A model generated the notes under the pieces. That model was not told where the DNA came from and did not search any database. It saw only the letters and a program-made list of their open reading frames with translations. Source: Chitinophagaceae bacterium (GTDB lineage: Bacteria > Bacteroidota > Bacteroidia > Chitinophagales > Chitinophagaceae). Taken from it: a stretch of DNA of 5,860 bases. Made by a program: the position numbers and the translations under genes. Every line of letters begins with the position of its first letter. Position 1 is the first letter of the stretch. Positions 1-4,006 of this stretch are shown piece by piece. The DNA lies in assembly GCA_947459455.1 (NCBI GenBank), contig CANHEC010000162.1, positions 1 through 5,860 on the forward strand, read 5' to 3'.

Positions 1-129
1 CCCTAACGGCCCGACCTTTCGGTCACTTTCGTTTTCCATACTTGTTTTGCCCGAAATCGATTGCACAGTTAGCCCGCAGCCGGGCGACACTGCAGCTTAA
101 ATTGCAATGCACCACCAAAAAAATCAAGC
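1..129 (+). other. Leader region upstream of xylB, no assigned gene
   Basis: This stretch precedes the xylulokinase start. Frame 2 is open from the window edge to a TAA at 98-100 (about 32 codons), so it could be the tail of an upstream gene, but the peptide is not recognisable and carries no family motif. Frame 3 is also open, from the edge into xylB, and is equally unrecognisable. A TTGTTTTGC string at 42-50 vaguely resembles a Bacteroidota -7 promoter element, but there is no matching TTG at the expected upstream spacing. The bases just before the xylB ATG are A-rich (116-124), as is common for translation starts in this phylum. I treat the region as intergenic or a 5' leader. Confidence 0.4.
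72..85 (+). repeat. Small perfect hairpin in the xylB leader
   Basis: GCCCG (72-76) and CGGGC (81-85) form a perfect 5-bp GC-only stem closed by a four-base CAGC loop. No T-tract follows, so it does not look like an intrinsic terminator. It lies 44 bases before the xylB start codon and, if transcribed, would be part of the 5' leader. Its function is unknown, and a hairpin this short can occur by chance. Confidence 0.35.
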
Positions 130-1611
130 ATGCTTTTACTGGGAATAGACCTGGGCACTTCTGCCATTAAAGTAAGTGTGGTAGATGCCCACACGCAGCA
201 GGTGCTGGCCACTGCGCAATATCCTGATACCGAAGCGCCGATTGTATCGCTACAAACGGGCTGGGCCGAGCAGGACCCCGCCCAATGGTGGCACGATATC
301 AAGCAATGCATTTTGAAAGCGCATGCCACCGGTGCCTATCGTCCCACTGATATTGGTGCCATTGGTATTGCCTACCAAATGCACGGCCTGGTAGTGGTAA
401 ACAAAGCGGGCCAGCCACTGCGGCACAGCATCATTTGGTGCGATAGCCGGGCGGTGCCTTATGGTGCGGCCGCATTTACAGCGCTGGGCGAAGCACATAG
501 CCTGCGTACCCTGCTCAATTCGCCGGGTAATTTTACGGCTGCCAAGCTGGCCTGGGTAAAAGAAAACGAGCCCGATCTGTATGCGCAAATAGAGAAATTG
601 ATGCTGCCGGGTGATTTTATCAGCTATCAGCTCACCGGCGAGCTGACTACCAGCCCAGCGGCCCTGTCCGAAGGTATTTTGTGGGACTTCAGCCAGCAGC
701 AGGTGGCCACATCGGTAATGAATTACTTTGGCTTTGATGCCAGCCTGATACCGCCGGTGCAGCCAGCTTTTAGCCGGCACGGTGGCTTGCTGCCATCGGT
801 AGCTGCCGAGCTGGGCCTGCAGCCAGGCACCCCGGTCACTTACAAAGCCGGCGACCAGCCCAACAATGCGCTTTCGCTGAATGTGATGCAGCCAGGCGAA
901 GTAGCTACTACGGCGGGTACCAGCGGCGTGATCTATGGCGTGGCCGATGAGGTGGTGCCCGATATGCAGTCGCGGCTCAACTGCTTTGCCCACGTAAACC
1001 ATACCGCCAGCGAGCCCCGCATCGGGCTGCTCCTTTGCATCAATGGCTGCGGCATTATGAACAAAATGGCCCGCCAGTGGCTGGCACCGCAATGGAGCTA
1101 TGCAGCCATTGATGAAATGGTGGCTGGCATACCCGCCGGCAGCGAAGGCGTGAGTGTACTGCCCTTTGGCAATGGCGCCGAACGCATGCTGGACAATGCG
1201 CTGCCGGGTGCACAACTGGCCCGGCTGGACCTGAACCGGCATGGGGCCGCCCACCTGCTGCGGGCTACGCAAGAGGGCATTGCTTTTGCCTTCCGCTACG
1301 GCTTCGATATCATGCGCAGCATGGGCATGCAACCGCAAATGATACGAGCCGGCAAGGCCAATATGTTTCAGAGCGAGGTGTTTACCGATGCCTTTGTAAA
1401 CAGCACCAATACGCCGGTAGAACTGTATAAAACCGATGGTGCCACCGGTGCAGCGCTGGGTGCTGGCATCGGCGCTGCAGTGCTGCAGGAAACCGACCTG
1501 GGCAAGGGCCTGGAGCGGCAAGCTGTGGTAGAACCCGATGGCCGGCAGCAATACGAAGAAGCATACCAACGCTGGCTGGCATGCCTGCAGCAAGTCGTAC
1601 CCGGCGCATGA
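130..1611 (+). CDS. xylB: Xylulokinase (FGGY carbohydrate kinase family)
   Basis: This 493-residue cytoplasmic enzyme is predicted to phosphorylate D-xylulose with ATP to D-xylulose 5-phosphate, which enters the pentose phosphate pathway. The length fits the family (E. coli XylB is 484). The N-terminal FGGY domain starts at once with the phosphate motif GIDLGTS (residues 5-11, Asp7). QMHG (83-86) matches the xylulokinase substrate signature. Asp242 in AGDQPNNA sits where the catalytic base is expected, and AGTSG (262-266) is the second nucleotide-binding motif. The C-terminal FGGY domain carries RAGKANMF (406-413) and a glycine/alanine-rich helix after Asp436. I recall this RAGKANMF form from Bacteroidota xylulokinases, in place of the GGGAKS-type motif. 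The ATG at 130 puts the phosphate motif at the very N-terminus, so no other start is needed. uxuA follows after 56 bases on the same strand, suggesting an operon for xylose and glucuronate use. Another FGGY substrate (such as a different ketose) cannot be excluded. Confidence 0.93.
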   Translation: MLLLGIDLGTSAIKVSVVDAHTQQVLATAQYPDTEAPIVSLQTGWAEQDPAQWWHDIKQCILKAHATGAYRPTDIGAIGIAYQMHGLVVVNKAGQPLRHSIIWCDSRAVPYGAAAFTALGEAHSLRTLLNSPGNFTAAKLAWVKENEPDLYAQIEKLMLPGDFISYQLTGELTTSPAALSEGILWDFSQQQVATSVMNYFGFDASLIPPVQPAFSRHGGLLPSVAAELGLQPGTPVTYKAGDQPNNALSLNVMQPGEVATTAGTSGVIYGVADEVVPDMQSRLNCFAHVNHTASEPRIGLLLCINGCGIMNKMARQWLAPQWSYAAIDEMVAGIPAGSEGVSVLPFGNGAERMLDNALPGAQLARLDLNRHGAAHLLRATQEGIAFAFRYGFDIMRSMGMQPQMIRAGKANMFQSEVFTDAFVNSTNTPVELYKTDGATGAALGAGIGAAVLQETDLGKGLERQAVVEPDGRQQYEEAYQRWLACLQQVVPGA

Positions 1612-1640
1612 GCTGGCAAGCCTGCATGGCTATTCATTTC

Positions 1641-1667
1641 AGAAAAAAAGAGAAGAGAACGAATTGC
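1641..1667 (+). promoter_or_regulatory. Purine-rich leader before uxuA
   Basis: Bases 1641-1659 are an unbroken run of 19 purines, including seven consecutive A (1643-1649), ending eight bases before the uxuA ATG at 1668. The run contains GAGAAGAG but no good AGGAGG-type Shine-Dalgarno. A-rich leaders of this sort favour initiation in Bacteroidota, where ribosome binding depends little on Shine-Dalgarno pairing. This supports 1668 as the main start. If translation instead began at the in-frame ATG at 1608, this run would be coding and would give a lysine/arginine-rich RKKEKR segment. Confidence 0.4.
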
Positions 1668-2840
1668 ATGAAATACCGCTTTGAACAATCGATGCGCTGG
1701 TACGGCCCCAACGACCCCGTAGACCTTTGGCACCTGCGGCAGGCCGGCTGCACAGGCGTGGTAACGGCGCTGCACCACATACCGGTGGGCGAAGTATGGA
1801 CCGTAGAAGAAATAAAGAAACGACAGGCCCTGTGCGAAGCAGCCGGGCTGCAGTGGCACGTGGTAGAAAGCCTGCCGGTAAGTGAAGACATCAAGCGCCA
1901 GACAGGCCAGTACCTGGAACACATCGCCAACTACCAGCAGAGCATTCGCAACCTGGCGGCCTGCGGCGTGCATGTGATCACGTACAACTTTATGCCGATC
2001 CTCGATTGGCTGCGCACCGATGTATCCTACGAAATGCCCGACCGAAGCCGGGCACTGCGCTTTGAGCGAAAAGCGTTCATGGCCTTTGACCTGCACCTGC
2101 TGCAGCGGCCGGGTGCTGCCAGCGACTACACCGAAGCCGAACTGGCCGAAGCCAAAGCCTATTACGACAGTATGCCCGCCGATAAGCGGGAGCAGGTTTT
2201 CAAAAACTGCCTGCTGGGCCTGCCCGGTAGCGATATTCCGTTTACGCCGGCCGAAGTACTGGCTGCCCTGCAGCAGTACCAGCACATCGACGAACAACGA
2301 CTGCAGCAGCACCTCATTTATTTTCTGCAGCAAGTAGTGCCGGTGGCCGAAGCCGTGGGCAGCCGGTTGGCCATTCACCCCGACGATCCGCCCTACCCGC
2401 TGCTGGGCCTGCCCCGCATTGTGAGTACTGAAGTACAGCTGGCTACTTTTTTAAACGCCGTGCCCAGCCCGGCCAACGGCCTCTGCTTTTGCACCGGCTC
2501 GCTGGGGGTGCGCCCCGATAATGCTTTGGTACCCATGATTGAGCGGTTTGCCGACCGTATTCACTTTGTGCATCTGCGCAGCACCAGCCGCGATGCCGAA
2601 GGCAATTTTGTAGAAGCCGACCACCTGGATGGCGATGTAGACATGGTGGCCGTTATCAGTGCCCTCTCGGCCGTGATGCAGCAGCGACGGGTACACCTGC
2701 CCATGCGACCCGACCATGGCCACCAAATGCTGGACGACCTGCACAAAACCACCTACCCCGGCTATAGCGCCATTGGCCGCCTGCGGGGCCTGGCCGAACT
2801 GCGGGGTGTGGAAGCAGCCATTTTGCGCCAAACCGATTAA
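1668..2840 (+). CDS. uxuA: D-mannonate dehydratase
   Basis: This 390-residue protein should dehydrate D-mannonate to 2-keto-3-deoxy-D-gluconate, a step of bacterial glucuronate catabolism, in the cytoplasm with a divalent metal. It opens with the family N-terminus MRWYGPNDPV (residues 9-18) followed by TALHHIPVGEVW (33-44). Expected metal-site residues of this TIM-barrel family are all present: His237 in AIHPDDPP, Cys275 in FCTGS, His302 in FVHLRS and Asp349 in RPDHG. The C-terminal YPGYSAIGRLRGLAELRG is also typical. The length matches E. coli UxuA (about 394). Residues about 202-225 are unusually rich in glutamine (LQQYQ, LQQHL, LQQVV). The frame stays open upstream to 1581 with further ATGs at 1608 and 1626, but family conservation starts at MKYRFEQ, so 1668 is preferred. 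The gene lies 56 bases after xylB, consistent with joint use of xylose and glucuronate from xylan. Confidence 0.95.
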   Translation: MKYRFEQSMRWYGPNDPVDLWHLRQAGCTGVVTALHHIPVGEVWTVEEIKKRQALCEAAGLQWHVVESLPVSEDIKRQTGQYLEHIANYQQSIRNLAACGVHVITYNFMPILDWLRTDVSYEMPDRSRALRFERKAFMAFDLHLLQRPGAASDYTEAELAEAKAYYDSMPADKREQVFKNCLLGLPGSDIPFTPAEVLAALQQYQHIDEQRLQQHLIYFLQQVVPVAEAVGSRLAIHPDDPPYPLLGLPRIVSTEVQLATFLNAVPSPANGLCFCTGSLGVRPDNALVPMIERFADRIHFVHLRSTSRDAEGNFVEADHLDGDVDMVAVISALSAVMQQRRVHLPMRPDHGHQMLDDLHKTTYPGYSAIGRLRGLAELRGVEAAILRQTD

Positions 2841-2861
2841 TGCTGGGCCTGCCCGCATAGT

Positions 2862-2887
2862 GGCGGCGGCTGTTTTATCTTGCCGCC
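2862..2887 (+). repeat. Inverted repeat abutting the VOC start codon
   Basis: GGCGGC (at 2862-2867 and again, overlapping, at 2865-2870) is complementary to GCCGCC at 2882-2887, which directly touches the ATG at 2888. The closest pairing gives a perfect 6-bp GC stem with an 11-base AT-rich loop. If transcription starts upstream of it, the hairpin would lie immediately before the start codon and could hinder initiation. The loop contains most of the promoter-like TTTATCTTGC, so on DNA the repeat might instead be a regulator site. No T-tract follows, so it is not a classic terminator for uxuA. Confidence 0.4.
2874..2883 (+). promoter_or_regulatory. Possible Bacteroidota -7 promoter element for the VOC gene
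   Basis: TTTATCTTGC lies five bases before the ATG and resembles the Bacteroidota primary-sigma -7 consensus TAnnTTTG with one base missing. The string TTTACTTTGC before the next gene (3286-3295) matches it at eight of ten positions and also stands in a short intergenic gap. No clear TTG appears at the -33 position. If real, the transcript would be leaderless or nearly so. Confidence 0.35.
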
Positions 2888-3277
2888 ATGTCGAAACAAC
2901 TGGTAATGCTATCGCTGCTGGTGGCGGATTATGATGAGGCCATCAGCTGGTACCGGCAGGTGCTGGACTTTGAGCTGGTAGAAGACACCGTGATGAGCCC
3001 CACCAAGCGCTGGGTAGTAATGGCCCCGCCGGGCGGACAGGGCGCCCGGCTACTGCTGGCCAAGGCGGCCAACGAAGCGCAGCAGGCCCACATTGGCGAC
3101 CAAACGGGGGGCCGCGTTTTCCTGTTTTTGCACACGCAGCAGTTTTGGGCCGATTACGAACGCCTGCAAGCGATGCAGGTACACATGGTGCGTCCCCCGA
3201 GCGAAGAACCTTACGGCACCGTATTGGTTTTTGCCGACCTGTATGGCAACCTGTGGGATTTGATACAGCCCCGCTGA
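2888..3277 (+). CDS. VOC (glyoxalase/bleomycin-resistance fold) family protein
   Basis: This 129-residue soluble protein has the two-module vicinal-oxygen-chelate layout. The first module has LLVADYDEAISWYRQVLDF (residues 10-28), the usual strand, Asp, then helix ending in WYRQVLGF-like sequence. The second runs from about residue 76 (GGRVFLFLH) to the end, with VFADLYGNLWDLIQP matching the common F-DPDGN-WEL finish. The specific reaction is unknown. By eye alignment, the usual metal ligands look replaced: Met7 where the first-strand His is common and Asp124 where the last Glu is common. It may therefore bind a ligand without acting as a glyoxalase I or dioxygenase. The gene starts 47 bases after uxuA and ends 41 bases before the acyl-CoA-binding gene. 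The ATG at 2888 fits the fold, which begins within a few residues. Confidence 0.85.
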   Translation: MSKQLVMLSLLVADYDEAISWYRQVLDFELVEDTVMSPTKRWVVMAPPGGQGARLLLAKAANEAQQAHIGDQTGGRVFLFLHTQQFWADYERLQAMQVHMVRPPSEEPYGTVLVFADLYGNLWDLIQPR

Positions 3278-3285
3278 TTTCCCCC

Positions 3286-3295
3286 TTTACTTTGC
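3286..3295 (+). promoter_or_regulatory. Possible Bacteroidota -7 promoter element for the acyl-CoA-binding gene
   Basis: TTTACTTTGC contains TACTTTG, one base short of the TAnnTTTG -7 consensus, and ends 23 bases before the ATG at 3319. It is followed by an A-rich leader (AAAAAAATT, 3302-3310). A TTTG at 3259-3262 lies upstream, but its distance looks several bases too long for a standard -33 element. The gene could also be read through from upstream. Confidence 0.4.
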
Positions 3296-3318
3296 AAGTC
3301 TAAAAAAATTGACTACTG

Positions 3319-3576
3319 ATGGACCTGAAAGCCATGTTTGAAGCCGCTGTGGCCGAAAGCAAAACCCTGACCGAGCGCCCCTCGAACGACATTCTGCTGC
3401 AACTGTACAGCCTGTACAAGCAAGCCACCGATGGAGATGCACCTGCCGACGGACCTTCCAATCCATTTGATTTTATTGGCAAAGCCAAGCACAACGCCTG
3501 GGCCGAACTGCGCGGCAAAAGTGCCGAGGACAGCATGCAGGGCTACATAGACATTGTGAAGAAATTGAAAGGCTGA
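3319..3576 (+). CDS. Acyl-CoA-binding protein (ACBP family)
   Basis: This 85-residue protein should bind long-chain acyl-CoA esters in the cytoplasm and act as a carrier or buffer. It is a single stand-alone ACBP domain of normal length (bovine ACBP is 86). The four-helix family signatures are clear: LYSLYKQATDGD (residues 29-40), FDFIGKAKHNAWAEL (50-64) and the last helix around YIDIVKKLK (76-84). The residues that contact CoA and the acyl chain in bovine ACBP (Tyr28, Lys32, Lys54, Tyr73) correspond to Tyr30, Lys34, Lys57 and Tyr76, all conserved. ACBPs are nearly universal in eukaryotes but patchy in bacteria, where Bacteroidota are among the groups that carry them. The gene lies 41 bases after the VOC gene and is followed by a strong terminator 33 bases after its stop, so it is the last gene of its transcript. 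Confidence 0.95.
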   Translation: MDLKAMFEAAVAESKTLTERPSNDILLQLYSLYKQATDGDAPADGPSNPFDFIGKAKHNAWAELRGKSAEDSMQGYIDIVKKLKG

Positions 3577-3609
3577 TGGCCTTTAGGCTTCCACAAAAAA
3601 ACACGAAGG

Positions 3610-3641
3610 CCGGCTGGATGCGATGTCCTGCCGGTTTTTTT
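3610..3641 (+). terminator. Intrinsic terminator after the acyl-CoA-binding gene
   Basis: CCGGCTGGA (3610-3618) pairs with TCCTGCCGG (3626-3634): eight base pairs with one internal T-T mismatch and a seven-base loop TGCGATG (3619-3625), followed directly by seven T (3635-3641). The stem can be extended outward by G-T and A-T pairs into the T-tract. It ends the transcript carrying the acyl-CoA-binding gene and separates this block from the kinase. Confidence 0.9.
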
Positions 3642-4006
3642 ATAGCAGTATCTGGCGGCCTTTTCCCAAAAATCAACAAAGTCCAACATGCTATTCGGCC
3701 AATAGTCATTTTGAGCATTTTTGGTTCGGTCTAATGCCCTTAATTTTCCTGCTGCTAGCCCTATTGGTGTTACCAGTACCATGCTTGCCCCTCCTCACGC
3801 CCTTTACAAGTTTCGATATTGTTGTCGAACCTTTACTACACACTGTCTTCCGGCCGGCAGTTATATACCTTTAGGGTGTTGTGCAAAATCATTCAACCCT
3901 GGACCCTTTTGCAGCTTTCCCTACTGAAATCCTATGCTGGTTGTACACATGCGTTGCGATGCTTTGGTAATCAAGCGGCAGGTCGATTTTATATGCTGAC
4001 ACATTG
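3642..4006. other. Gene-poor intergenic region before the kinase
   Basis: These 365 bases hold no gene I can support. The short open frames on both strands give unrecognisable peptides, and several begin inside the terminator or use TTG starts. The stretch looks more AT-rich than its neighbours. It contains a CCGGCCGG palindrome (3850-3857) and TACCTTTA (3866-3873), one base off the Bacteroidota -7 consensus TAnnTTTG, although no TTG stands at the expected -33 distance. A second weak candidate is ATGCTTTG (3959-3966), about 40 bases before the kinase ATG. The kinase promoter is expected in this region. No tRNA, repeat array or mobile element remnant was seen. Confidence 0.5.

Noticed and set aside
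13..24. GACC-TTTC-GGTC hairpin at the left edge
   Set aside because: Only four base pairs and no T-tract or conserved context; too weak to call.
250..1593. 447-codon open frame on the minus strand, antisense to xylB
   Set aside because: It lies wholly opposite a clear xylulokinase. The translation is rich in His, Gln, Gly, Ala and Arg with no family motif, as expected when GC-rich codon use keeps an antisense frame free of stops.
1643..1649. A7 run as a programmed frameshift site joining xylB and uxuA
   Set aside because: xylB already ends at 1611, upstream of the run, and both proteins are full length for their families, so no frameshift is needed.
2020..2337. 105-codon plus-strand frame inside uxuA
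   Set aside because: It is out of frame with uxuA, rich in Pro, Ser, Thr and Cys with no motif, and is explained by codon bias of the real gene.
1368..2378. 336-codon minus-strand frame spanning the xylB-uxuA junction
   Set aside because: It is antisense to two well-supported genes, has no recognisable domain and a shadow-like composition.
2845..2854. GGGCCTGCCC as a terminator hairpin after uxuA
   Set aside because: The loop would be only two bases and no T-tract follows, so it cannot act as an intrinsic terminator.
3543..3782. 79-codon minus-strand frame across the terminator
   Set aside because: It runs antisense through the acyl-CoA-binding gene end and the terminator, with no family resemblance.
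3623..3874. 83-codon frame with a hydrophobic stretch in the intergenic region
   Set aside because: It starts inside the terminator hairpin, has no plausible leader, and its hydrophobic run (LIFLLLALLVLPV) is the only protein-like trait. A chance membrane-like segment is more likely.
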